From Chlamydiota bacterium (GTDB lineage: Bacteria > Chlamydiota > Chlamydiia > Chlamydiales > RGXB01), in assembly GCA_016866475.1 (NCBI GenBank), contig VGMF01000003.1, positions 97,157 through 161,156 of the forward strand: a stretch of DNA of 64,000 bases. The letters are read 5' to 3'. Of this stretch, positions 41,476-49,330 are shown one piece after another; the first letter of the stretch is position 1; each line of letters starts with the position of its first letter. The notes below the pieces were generated by a model. That model had not been told where the DNA came from, made no database searches, and was given only the letters and a program-made list of their open reading frames with translations. A program made the position numbers and the translations under genes.

Positions 41476-43752
41476 CTATTTTATACAAGGGGCTATATCT
41501 TTCTTTCTAGAGGTGATAGATCCGGCCTCAAAGCTCAACACGATCCATGGTTTTTCACTTACAGATGCGGTACTTTTAAAACCTGCTATCTCATCGAAAA
41601 GAGTTTTGTACTCTTTGGGAACAAATGCTTCGATCCGTTTTTTTGCGTGCATTTGGATGAACATCATCAAAAAGTAGGAGAGTTGGGTAACACCTTCATC
41701 GGAGGAACTCGCAGTAATCCAAATCTCATCTTTATGATTTTGATTTGGTTTTAGACCCTTATAAAGATCCTCTGCACCCTCAACCGTTGTGAGCATCAGA
41801 ATCTTAAGGGATTGCTCGGTCTTGTGCTCGTACCATGTTTTTGCCACGGCGTCATAATTCTTTTTCAGGGTTTTGATATTATTTGGGTACACCTTCAATT
41901 GGCTGACAAGCGCCTCTCCCTGTTTTTTCGTATCATTAAAGATCTTTAGCGACTGCAGACGTTGTTCTACGTCCTCCTCTTTTAGGCTATAGACAGTTTT
42001 GTAAAATCTGTAGAGTTCAGAGTTTTGAATGAGGGGCTTGAGCTGTGTAGGATCAATCACCTCGGTAATTTTATTTTGCTCCAAGGAGACTAATCGATTG
42101 ACCAGTTCTACGACAATCTCATGGTCTAAAGCTGTTTTTTTAGACAAGAGATCCGTGTCATCCAATATCGCATACAAAAACATCTGATAATCGGCCGCTT
42201 CCCTTTTCGAGTCGCACCAACCAATCTGCATTGCCCGCGCTATCCTCTCCTCCAGGACCCGCTCCAATATCCTTAGCTGCCGTGTGTCAGACACATTTTT
42301 TGCCCCCTCTAAAAGCGCTGTATTAAGCTGCTCTTCTGTCGGTCCATCGGTCACCAGTTTTTTATTTATGTCAAAAGCTAATTTAGCCCCAATCACATTT
42401 GAGGACTGCACATCCATAGTATAGATAGTGGCTACTTTTTGAGTTTTGACGTCCGTTTTGTGGTGGTCTATTATGGCTGCAATCTCTATGTAGCGGGGAA
42501 TACCGATCTCGTTAGGATTGCTGAAGTCTCTCAAAACAACAAACCCTTGGGTAGGACTACGCAATCGGGAGGAGTAGATCACCCCTTCGACTTTACTGTC
42601 TCTTGTAACAAAAATTGCAGACCGGTCATGAATGCGCAAATTGATCTCTTCAATTGTTGTACGAGGATGAACGGAACTCTTTTTCTCCTCATAGACTTTC
42701 TCCTTGACCATCAAGGCAATAGAAAACGTATCTATATGCGAGCGTAATTTTCTAAAAGCATCCGAAAGAAGATTAAAAATCTGCTCCAGATCACCTATTT
42801 CACCCTTTTTATGCCGCTCGACAGCCGCATGGAACCGGTCAAATCCAAAGGAATAGATCCTGTCCATTTTCTGCATGAAATGGAGAATTGAGGACTCCAA
42901 TCCCTGCTCCACATCCAAAACCTTTTCAAGAAAGGTGTGGAGATAATTTTTCCTTTTTAGAGCAAATTCCTGCACAGGCTCCAGCTCTTTAAATCGAAAG
43001 TTTAAAAGCCTTTTCACATCCCCTTCTTTAGATACAAGAGCTTGAAAAAAAGCGTTTTGGGCCCAACGTATACAGTGGTTCAGGCTGTCTGTAACCAATC
43101 GAACCTTCTCAACATCTTCCGGTAGCCATCCACCGCAAAAATTCCCCTCTTTATCCACGACACAGCAGGCATGTTTAGAGCTTTCGGACGAAACATCCAA
43201 AGTTTTGTCCTCTAGACGGTGAATTTTTAGCCCCTCGGTTGTAGCCAAATCCAGGGCTACCAAGGTGAGCTCTGACCTGTTATCAGCAAACACCTGAAAA
43301 AAACTAGGTCCGTATGTTTTTAAAAATAGGAGTTTTACCTCAAGAATTTCCTCAGGAGTATTTGGAACATTCCAATGGTGCAAATTTTGGGACACATCCA
43401 TTTCAAATGCATCCATCCATCCGTTGAATGAGCTCACAACAGTATCAATATCGGGGCTCAGGTGTGCAGTCACCACAACAGAACCGGGCATCTGCCCGTT
43501 TGCTGCCACCGGGAAAAGAATTTGAGAGGCCTCCCTGGGGGCCTTGCGTCCCATAATCTTCTGCCGGATCTCCATCTGTTTTTCTTTGGAGAGGTTGCTA
43601 TGGTTTTTCAAGTAGAATTCATAATCACAAATCGAAATCTGCATCCCTTCGGACCGCTTCCCTTCCAAATGTTTCACCACCTCTTTAAGTAAAAAGCAAG
43701 GGGCAGGTTGTTGAAGTATGTACTCAGTAAGGGTTTGAAAAACGTGCAACAT
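41476..43752 (-). CDS. Large DHH-family phosphoesterase-like protein
   Basis: A 758-residue protein with the metal motifs of the DHH superfamily (family II inorganic pyrophosphatase, PRUNE, NrnA). TAHLSPDIDTVVSS (motif I) is near residues 95-108; AAIIDHHKTD, the DHH motif itself, is at 425-434; LDDTDLLSKKT is at 530-540, resembling the pyrophosphatase DT-x-LF-K segment. A 320-residue insert, mostly helical, separates motif I from the DHH motif, and the C-terminal 200 residues contain the DHHA2-like region. Known family II pyrophosphatases are about 310 residues, so this is strongly expanded. Substrate unknown. Confidence 0.75.
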   Translation of the reverse strand: MLHVFQTLTEYILQQPAPCFLLKEVVKHLEGKRSEGMQISICDYEFYLKNHSNLSKEKQMEIRQKIMGRKAPREASQILFPVAANGQMPGSVVVTAHLSPDIDTVVSSFNGWMDAFEMDVSQNLHHWNVPNTPEEILEVKLLFLKTYGPSFFQVFADNRSELTLVALDLATTEGLKIHRLEDKTLDVSSESSKHACCVVDKEGNFCGGWLPEDVEKVRLVTDSLNHCIRWAQNAFFQALVSKEGDVKRLLNFRFKELEPVQEFALKRKNYLHTFLEKVLDVEQGLESSILHFMQKMDRIYSFGFDRFHAAVERHKKGEIGDLEQIFNLLSDAFRKLRSHIDTFSIALMVKEKVYEEKKSSVHPRTTIEEINLRIHDRSAIFVTRDSKVEGVIYSSRLRSPTQGFVVLRDFSNPNEIGIPRYIEIAAIIDHHKTDVKTQKVATIYTMDVQSSNVIGAKLAFDINKKLVTDGPTEEQLNTALLEGAKNVSDTRQLRILERVLEERIARAMQIGWCDSKREAADYQMFLYAILDDTDLLSKKTALDHEIVVELVNRLVSLEQNKITEVIDPTQLKPLIQNSELYRFYKTVYSLKEEDVEQRLQSLKIFNDTKKQGEALVSQLKVYPNNIKTLKKNYDAVAKTWYEHKTEQSLKILMLTTVEGAEDLYKGLKPNQNHKDEIWITASSSDEGVTQLSYFLMMFIQMHAKKRIEAFVPKEYKTLFDEIAGFKSTASVSEKPWIVLSFEAGSITSRKKDIAPCIK

Positions 43753-43866
43753 AATTTAACTCGTCGACATTTTGTCTAGATAGTTTATGGCTCAAATTCT
43801 TGTCGATAAGAACAAGGTTAAAAAGAAAGAGAGCCAAAAATTCTCTCTTAAAAAGAAGATAAAAAT

Positions 43867-43940
43867 TGAACCGAGCAGGACTCGAACCTGCGACCTACTG
43901 CTTAGAAGGCAGTTGCTCTATCCAGCTGAGCTATCGGTCC
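43867..43940 (-). tRNA. tRNA-Arg (anticodon TCT)
   Basis: A 74-nt tRNA. The acceptor stem GGACCGA pairs with TCGGTTC (one G-T pair), discriminator A. The anticodon arm ACTGC-CTTCTAA-GCAGT gives anticodon TCT (reads AGA). It lies upstream of the DHH gene on the same strand. Confidence 0.96.
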
Positions 43941-44046
43941 GTAAAGGTGACAACATCTGGTCTTTGTTTCTTTAGAGCAAAGCCCGGACATCACCTTTTC
44001 TGCACTATATTAGAGAATCTCTTGATTCGAATGCAAGGGTAAAGTT

Positions 44047-44922
44047 ATGCTCTCAAATGTCTTTATGTCGAAAGCGCTATATACAGAACTGAGTGAACAA
44101 TTTTTTGCAATCCTGGGCCCTTGTGTGATCGAGTCGGAATCGCACACCCTGTATATGGCAGAAGAAATCGCACATCTTCGTCGTAAGACCGGTATCCCTA
44201 TAGTTTTCAAGGCAAGCTTTGACAAGGCAAACAGAACCTCTTTGCACAGTTTTCGGGGTCCCGGTATCGATGAGGGGTTACGCATTCTAGAAAAGGTAAA
44301 GAAAAATTTCGATCTTCCGGTAACAACCGATATCCACGAGACTCCCCAGGCCTCAATTGCAGCTTCTGTTGTCGACATTTTGCAGATTCCAGCCTTTCTG
44401 TGCCGACAAACGGATCTGATTGTCGCCGCAGCAGAAACCCAAAAAATCCTTTCGATCAAAAAAGGGCAGTTTGTAGCACCTCAGGATATGTCACAAGCTG
44501 TGGAAAAGAGTCGATTGGCGGGAAATGAAAAGATTTTTTTGATCGAGAGAGGCACTACCTTTGGCTATAACAACCTGGTCGTGGATATGCGTTCTTTTCC
44601 CATGATGAACAATTTTGCGCCCACCATCTTTGATGCCACCCACTCTCTGCAACTTCCCGGCAAGGGGGGCTCTTTTACCTCCGGGCAAAGAGAATACCTG
44701 CCCCAGCTTGCTTTCGGAGCGGTAAGCGCGGGGGCTAAAGCCCTTTTTCTCGAGGTCCATAATAATCCTAAAGAAGCTAAAAGCGATGCGGCTACGGTCT
44801 ACCCCCTTGATCAGGTGGAGCCCCTTTTGCTTAAAGCCCATCACTTCAGCCTCCTTGCAAGAGATTTTTATCAAAATCATATGTCGCTAAGTGAGGATTT
44901 GTGCACCTCAAAACGTCCTTAG
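44047..44922 (+). CDS. kdsA: 2-dehydro-3-deoxyphosphooctonate aldolase (Kdo-8-phosphate synthase)
   Basis: A 291-residue TIM-barrel enzyme condensing PEP with arabinose-5-phosphate to give Kdo-8-P for the LPS core. Visible signatures are FAILGPCVIESE, FKASFDKANRTS, TDIHE, LQIPAFLCRQTDL (the CRQTD loop) and DATHSLQLPG. Kdo is the only sugar of the chlamydial truncated LPS. AAGGG lies 7 nt before the ATG at 44047; a second in-frame ATG at 44065 is possible. It overlaps the next gene by 22 nt. Confidence 0.96.
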   Translation: MLSNVFMSKALYTELSEQFFAILGPCVIESESHTLYMAEEIAHLRRKTGIPIVFKASFDKANRTSLHSFRGPGIDEGLRILEKVKKNFDLPVTTDIHETPQASIAASVVDILQIPAFLCRQTDLIVAAAETQKILSIKKGQFVAPQDMSQAVEKSRLAGNEKIFLIERGTTFGYNNLVVDMRSFPMMNNFAPTIFDATHSLQLPGKGGSFTSGQREYLPQLAFGAVSAGAKALFLEVHNNPKEAKSDAATVYPLDQVEPLLLKAHHFSLLARDFYQNHMSLSEDLCTSKRP

Positions 44923-45476
44923 GTCTATTAGCCTGGTTCATTTTTTTAGGGGTACTCTTCTTCATTTCCTTAACGAACGAGACGATTGCCACCGACGGGC
45001 TGGATAAAAAAGTCGAGCCTAAATTTTATGCCGGATCCATTTTGCGGAGATCTCAGAATCTTCCAAATAATTTCTTTATGGAGGCAAAAAATGTAGAAAA
45101 CACCTTGCAAACGGAGTATTCGTTTGGAGTCCACGGTGGGATGGATCGGTTTGAATTTTTTTGCGATAAACTGACGCTTGACCCCAAGACGGGTTTTTTG
45201 TTTGAAGGAGATGTCCGGTTTATTGATAAGCTCGATGACAAAATTCTTTTTGCCCCGTATGCACAAATGACTCCAGATGGGAGCTCACTAAAGATTTACG
45301 ACAACCCGATTATCATCCAAAAAAAAGGGACCCAATCGAAAATCAGAGCGAAAAGTGTTGTCTACCAAAAAACATCAGACGGCTTCGAGGCCTCTTTGGA
45401 AGGGCCAATTGAGTGTGTCGTGCAAGATATGGAGATTAAAGAGTTTGACCCTTTTAAACGTGAAAGGCCTCTCTAA
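44901..45476 (+). CDS. LptC-like LPS export protein
   Basis: A 191-residue protein with an N-terminal membrane anchor (about residues 6-24) and a beta-rich periplasmic part. LptC/OstA-like strands are seen in RFEFFCDKLTLDPKTGFLFE, GDVRFIDKLDD and the repeated K/S-A-KSVVY-type edges. The GTG start has GAGG upstream and overlaps kdsA; the end overlaps lptB. Position between kdsA and lptB and the topology support an LptC role (periplasmic bridge of the Lpt machine). Sequence similarity alone is too weak to name it firmly. Confidence 0.7.
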   Translation: MHLKTSLGLLAWFIFLGVLFFISLTNETIATDGLDKKVEPKFYAGSILRRSQNLPNNFFMEAKNVENTLQTEYSFGVHGGMDRFEFFCDKLTLDPKTGFLFEGDVRFIDKLDDKILFAPYAQMTPDGSSLKIYDNPIIIQKKGTQSKIRAKSVVYQKTSDGFEASLEGPIECVVQDMEIKEFDPFKRERPL

Positions 45477-46167
45477 AGAGTATAACGGCCGGCTGGTAGT
45501 ACAAAATATCAGCATAGAAATCGAACCGAATCAGATTGTTGGTCTCTTAGGACCTAATGGAGCCGGGAAAACGACGGCATTTTATATGATCATGGGGCTT
45601 GAAGATCCGGATCAGGGGGAGATTTTTTTAGAAAATCGCCCCATAACAAACCTCTCTATCGATAAGCGGGCGAAATTGGGGATGGGCTATTTGGCTCAGG
45701 AGCCCTCAATATTCCGCCAAATGAGCGTTGAAGAGAATCTTTTAGTCGTTTTAGAAACAATGAAGCTAAAAAAGTTCGAAAAAAAGGAGCGCTTGGATCA
45801 GCTTTTAGAGGAGTTCAGGTTGACCCATCTTAGAAAAAAGCCCTCCCCTACCCTATCGGGGGGCGAGCGTCGTCGGCTCGAAATTGCGCGCACCTTAATC
45901 CAATCTCCAAAGCTGCTTTTGTTGGATGAGCCGTTTGCAGCGATCGATCCGGTGACGATCGATGAGCTTAAAGAGCTGATTTTAACACTTTCAAAAAAAG
46001 GGATCGGTTTCCTCATTACCGACCACAATGTAAGAGAAATATTTAAAATAGCTAATCGTTGCTATTTGGTACAAAAAGGGGTAGTGACCCACCAGGGGAC
46101 CCCGGAGTACCTGTGCTCCAATCGGGAGGTGTTAGATTCCTACCTGGGGCACCAATTTACAATCTAA
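45445..46167 (+). CDS. lptB: LPS export ABC transporter ATP-binding protein
   Basis: A 240-residue ABC ATPase that powers LPS extraction by LptFG. Walker A is GLLGPNGAGKTTAFYMIMG near residues 34-52; the signature is LSGGERRRLEIART; Walker B is LLLLDEPFAAIDP; the H-loop is LITDHNVRE, a typical LptB ending. I start it at TTG 45445, which has GGAG 10 nt upstream and gives the standard length; the longer frame from 45355 lies wholly inside the upstream gene. A GTG at 45460 is an alternative. It overlaps the LptC-like gene by 32 nt. Confidence 0.93.
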   Translation: MTLLNVKGLSKEYNGRLVVQNISIEIEPNQIVGLLGPNGAGKTTAFYMIMGLEDPDQGEIFLENRPITNLSIDKRAKLGMGYLAQEPSIFRQMSVEENLLVVLETMKLKKFEKKERLDQLLEEFRLTHLRKKPSPTLSGGERRRLEIARTLIQSPKLLLLDEPFAAIDPVTIDELKELILTLSKKGIGFLITDHNVREIFKIANRCYLVQKGVVTHQGTPEYLCSNREVLDSYLGHQFTI

Positions 46168-46191
46168 CTTAAGACTTTCGGGGTGATTCCC

Positions 46192-46221
46192 TTGACTTCT
46201 CCTCCCAAAAGGGGATAAAAT
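46192..46221 (+). promoter_or_regulatory. Promoter of ndk
   Basis: TTGACT (46192-46197) and TAAAAT (46216-46221) are spaced 18 nt, each matching the vegetative consensus at five of six positions. The leader to the ndk ATG would be about 100 nt. Confidence 0.65.
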
Positions 46222-46327
46222 AGGCGAAAAATTTCCACCCAATCGGGTGAAGTCTATTGGTAAGGGCAATCTCCTTTGCCCCCTTTAGAGACAATCAAAA
46301 AAATCCATAAGCCGTCAGGAGTCGAAC

Positions 46328-46777
46328 ATGGAAACAGAAATGACACTTGCGATCATCAAGCCTGATGCAGTGAAAGCGCATCACGCCGGCGAGATCCTCT
46401 CAATGTATGAAAAGCATCCGCAATTCAAGATCCGCGGGATCAAATTGATGCATATGGACCGCAAAACTGCAGAAGGTTTCTACGAGATTCATAGAGAACG
46501 CCCCTTTTTCGAGGAGCTTGTTTCATTTATGATGTCCGGCCCCTGTATCGTAATGGCTATTGAAGGGAAACATGCTGTTTCCGCCCATAGAGATTTCATC
46601 GGTGCAACAAATCCGCAGCACGCGCATGAGGCAACCGTGCGTAAGCGGTTTGGAACAAGTATCGGTAACAACGCCGTCCACGGATCAGACAGCCCCGAAA
46701 ACGGTTTGAAAGAGGTGAATTACTTCTTCGATGTTTCCGACCTTGTCAACATCAACTGGGCACACAACTTCGCCTAA
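46328..46777 (+). CDS. ndk: Nucleoside diphosphate kinase
   Basis: A 149-residue enzyme phosphorylating NDPs to NTPs. The fold and active site are intact: MTLAIIKPDAV, FYEIHRERPFFEELVSFMMS, IGATNPQHA, and NAVHGSDSPENG with the phosphorylated His. It is transcribed alone between its own promoter and a terminator. Confidence 0.97.
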   Translation: METEMTLAIIKPDAVKAHHAGEILSMYEKHPQFKIRGIKLMHMDRKTAEGFYEIHRERPFFEELVSFMMSGPCIVMAIEGKHAVSAHRDFIGATNPQHAHEATVRKRFGTSIGNNAVHGSDSPENGLKEVNYFFDVSDLVNINWAHNFA

Positions 46778-46782
46778 CACTT

Positions 46783-46817
46783 AAAAAGGTGTCGGTAAAT
46801 CTACTGCCACCTTTTTT
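46783..46817 (+). terminator. Terminator of ndk
   Basis: AAAAAGGTG pairs with CACCTTTTT around a 16-nt loop that can pair further internally. A T-run follows. Confidence 0.85.
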
Positions 46818-46874
46818 ATTTTTATTTTGACTAAATTGAAAATCAATTCTATTTTTATATCAAACAAGGTTTTT

Positions 46875-47693
46875 ATGTATAAAATAGTCTTAGGTTTATT
46901 ATTTAGTTTTTCCTCTATCTATACTGCTACTAAGAAGGACTTGCGAACATACGCTAAACATTTTTCAGCTAATAACGGCTATAACTGCATAGATTCCACA
47001 TGTAATGGGGAAGCTCTCTTTGTCGAAAAATATCTCAACAAAGATACGTCCATAATTTTTGATGTTGGTGCAAATGTTGGAGCGTGGTCTGATTTGGTAA
47101 TTGAATATTTTCCTAACGCCCAAATTTATGCCTTTGAACCTACACCCGAAGCTTTTGTAAAGCTTAAAATTAAGCAGGATAAAAACAAATTAAAAGCATT
47201 TAATTTGGCTATAGGTGAATGTGATGCACTTATGGATTTTTGGTGCTGGGGGAATCAAAACTTCGGTTTCCATGAATTAAACGGATTGTATTACCGCCCA
47301 AATTTGAAAGATTTCCTCCATACGCAACCATCTAAAATAAGTGTATCTGTAATTTCTTTGGATAAATTTTGTCGAATTCATAACATCCAAAAAATTGACT
47401 TTTTAAAAATAGATACCGAAGGGAATGAATGGGGTGTTTTACTGGGAGCTAAACAGCTTATCTCAGACGGAAAAATTGACACAATTCAATTTGAATACGG
47501 GGGTTGTTACCTCGACTCTTGCACAAAACTCGAGGATGTCTACAAATTTCTAAAATCTGAGGGATTCCACATTTACAGACTGGGAGCTTTAAGACCGATA
47601 GAAGTTGACGCATGGAAACCATCTCTGGAAAATTTCCAGTACTCAAATTACGTAGCATCTAAACAAAAGTTGCAAATAGAAAAATACAACTAG
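46875..47693 (+). CDS. Exported FkbM-family methyltransferase
   Basis: A 272-residue SAM-dependent methyltransferase. The SAM-binding motif IIFDVGANVGAWSDLV is near residues 58-73, then YAFEPTPEAF and FLKIDTEGNEWGVLLGA, all typical of FkbM, a family that O-methylates sugars and polyketides. The ATG at 46875 has AAGG 5 nt upstream and begins a signal peptide (Lys, hydrophobic core, YTA cleavage). The longer frame from 46827 buries it. Its last 39 codons are part of a 200-bp tandem duplication. Sugar O-methylation outside the cytoplasm is inferred. Confidence 0.83.
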   Translation: MYKIVLGLLFSFSSIYTATKKDLRTYAKHFSANNGYNCIDSTCNGEALFVEKYLNKDTSIIFDVGANVGAWSDLVIEYFPNAQIYAFEPTPEAFVKLKIKQDKNKLKAFNLAIGECDALMDFWCWGNQNFGFHELNGLYYRPNLKDFLHTQPSKISVSVISLDKFCRIHNIQKIDFLKIDTEGNEWGVLLGAKQLISDGKIDTIQFEYGGCYLDSCTKLEDVYKFLKSEGFHIYRLGALRPIEVDAWKPSLENFQYSNYVASKQKLQIEKYN

Positions 47694-47699
47694 TTTTGA

Positions 47700-47721
47700 C
47701 GGGCGATCAAGCCCGTTTTTT
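47700..47721 (+). terminator. Terminator of the FkbM gene (copy 1)
   Basis: CGGGC-GATCAA-GCCCG followed by six T, 6 nt after the stop codon. Confidence 0.85.
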
Positions 47722-47774
47722 AAAGGTATCCAAATGCTCCAGAGCTTTGCCTGTTCCTAGACAAACGGCAAGAA

Positions 47775-47893
47775 ACAGACTGGGAGCTTTAGGACTGATA
47801 GAAGTTGACGCATGGAAACCATCTCTGGAAAATTTCCAGTACTCAAATTACGTAGCATCTAAACAAAAGTTGCAAATAGAAAAATACAACTAG
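47775..47893 (+). pseudogene. Duplicated 3' tail of the FkbM methyltransferase gene
   Basis: This piece repeats the last 39 codons and stop of the FkbM gene but has no start of its own. A frame open from 47696 fuses antisense mreB-tail sequence to it and is a by-product of the duplication. The matching silent copy of the mreB tail is 47707-47774 on the minus strand. Confidence 0.85.
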
Positions 47894-47899
47894 TTTTGA

Positions 47900-47921
47900 C
47901 GGGCGATCAAGCCCGTTTTTT
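47900..47921 (+). terminator. Second copy of the FkbM terminator hairpin
   Basis: The same CGGGC/GCCCG hairpin plus T-run as at 47700. Here the stem covers the mreB stop codon on the minus strand. Confidence 0.75.
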
Positions 47922-48986
47922 AAAGGTATCCAAATGCTCCAGAGCTTTGCCTGTTCCTAGACAAACGGCAAGAAGTGGATTTGGTGCTACAATGACGGGG
48001 AGGCCACACTCTTTAATGATGTGCTTATCAAGCCCTTTGATCAAAGCTCCCCCTCCTGCTAGAACAATTCCTCGCTCAACCAGATCTGCTGACAACTCGG
48101 GGGGGCATTTTTCTAGAATCATCCGAATGCTTTCGATGATCTGCTGGATTGGCTCCGCAAGGCATTCGCGTATTTCTACTGAGTTGATTCTTTTAGTGAT
48201 GGGAAGGCCTGCCACCTGGTCGCGCCCCCTCACCTCCATTTCTAATTCATTCTCTCCGAGCGGATAGGCCGAGCCGATAGTGATCTTGATGTCTTCTGCT
48301 GTCCTTGGACCAATCATGAGATTGTACGTGCGGCGCATGTAATTGATGATGCACTCATCAAACTCATCTCCGCCTATTCTCAATGATTTTGACTCTACAA
48401 TACCCCCTAAAGAGATAATTGCGATCTCAGTTGTACCGCCACCAATATCGACAATCATGCTGGCATAGGGCTCATGAACAGGGAGATCCACCCCAATTGC
48501 CGCAGCCATTGGCTCTTCAATCAGCATTACCTCCTGGGCTCCTGCGCGAATCGCAGAATCTTCGACCGCCCGCTTTTCCACCCCTGTGATCCCAGAAGGC
48601 ACGGCGATCAAGATGCGCGGCCTGAAAAATGTCTTGGATGGGTTGACCCTGCGAATCAGCTCCTTAAGCATCCCCTCGGCTATTTCAAAATCGGCGATCA
48701 CTCCGTCTTTCATAGGACGTACCGCGTGGATTTTGCGCGGTGTTTTCCCAAGCATCGCTTTCGCCTTTTGACCTACCGCCAACACCTCATTAGTCATAGA
48801 ATCTACAGCAACGACAGAAGGTTCCTGCAAAACAATCCCTTTGCCTCGCACGTACACTAATGTGTTCGCTGTACCTAGGTCAATACCAATGTCACTTGTA
48901 AAAAGGGCCGCAAAACGTTGCCAGCGTGACTGAAAGGCATCTGCAATTTGGGAGAGCAACTCCGACTTTTTAAGTGTAGGGTTCAT
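47907..48986 (-). CDS. mreB: Rod-shape determining actin homologue MreB
   Basis: A 359-residue bacterial actin. The phosphate-binding loops [15 protein letters not shown] (near residues 29-43) and [17 protein letters not shown], the IAVPSGIT segment and [16 protein letters not shown] are canonical. In chlamydiae, which lack FtsZ, MreB organises septal peptidoglycan synthesis and division. TAGGATC precedes the ATG. Order mreB-SNF2 helicase-tig is retained from Chlamydia, but here four extra genes stand between mreB and the helicase. Confidence 0.97.
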   Translation of the reverse strand: MNPTLKKSELLSQIADAFQSRWQRFAALFTSDIGIDLGTANTLVYVRGKGIVLQEPSVVAVDSMTNEVLAVGQKAKAMLGKTPRKIHAVRPMKDGVIADFEIAEGMLKELIRRVNPSKTFFRPRILIAVPSGITGVEKRAVEDSAIRAGAQEVMLIEEPMAAAIGVDLPVHEPYASMIVDIGGGTTEIAIISLGGIVESKSLRIGGDEFDECIINYMRRTYNLMIGPRTAEDIKITIGSAYPLGENELEMEVRGRDQVAGLPITKRINSVEIRECLAEPIQQIIESIRMILEKCPPELSADLVERGIVLAGGGALIKGLDKHIIKECGLPVIVAPNPLLAVCLGTGKALEHLDTFKKRA

Positions 48987-49330
48987 GTTGATCCTAAAAG
49001 GTGTTTCTTTCTAAAAATATAAACCTATCAAACTTAGAAAAATTTGTCTCCAAATTTTAATAGTAGGTCTCTTTTGAAATTCCGGCAAACCAGTTCTTGG
49101 GGATAATTTTATCTAAATTTGAATCATGGCCCCAGTCTTAAGTTTGTTAACAAGAAAAAAGGCCCTTATGGGGCCCATCTCTCATTAAACTAGTAGTGTT
49201 CACGCAAAATGATATTTTATGAACGGACCGCTTTTTTCAAAAATTCCTCTTTTTCCCGACCGGGAACATCCAATCTTCCATGCTATTTAACATCCATAAA
49301 TTTGAAAAAAGGAAAAAATAGACTGTCCAT
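48987..49330. other. 344-nt non-coding gap upstream of mreB
   Basis: No coding frame of quality is present. The part next to mreB should hold its promoter (a TATATT-like box lies on the minus strand about 40 nt before the ATG, uncertain). A terminator for the glycosyltransferase gene is at 49155-49176; 150 nt between that gene's stop and the terminator are AT-rich and unassigned. Confidence 0.6.
49155..49176 (-). terminator. Terminator downstream of the exported glycosyltransferase gene
   Basis: On the minus strand GGCCC-CATAA-GGGCC is followed by TTTTTTC. It lies about 155 nt after the gene's stop codon. Confidence 0.75.

Larger units (their letters stand above)
47575..47974. repeat. 200-bp tandem duplication across the FkbM/mreB gene ends
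   Basis: Two head-to-tail copies, 47575-47774 and 47775-47974, differ at only two positions (near 47592 and 47596 in copy 1). Each copy holds the last 39 codons of the FkbM gene, its stop, a hairpin and the last 23 codons of mreB on the other strand. The functional FkbM end is in copy 1 and the functional mreB end in copy 2. Confidence 0.97.

Noticed and set aside
43787..43975. Open frame of 62 codons on the plus strand
   Set aside because: It runs across the antisense of tRNA-Arg(TCT) and has no protein-like features.
47696..47893. 65-codon frame after the FkbM gene
   Set aside because: It joins antisense mreB-tail sequence to the duplicated FkbM tail, an artefact of the 200-bp duplication with no start signal of its own.
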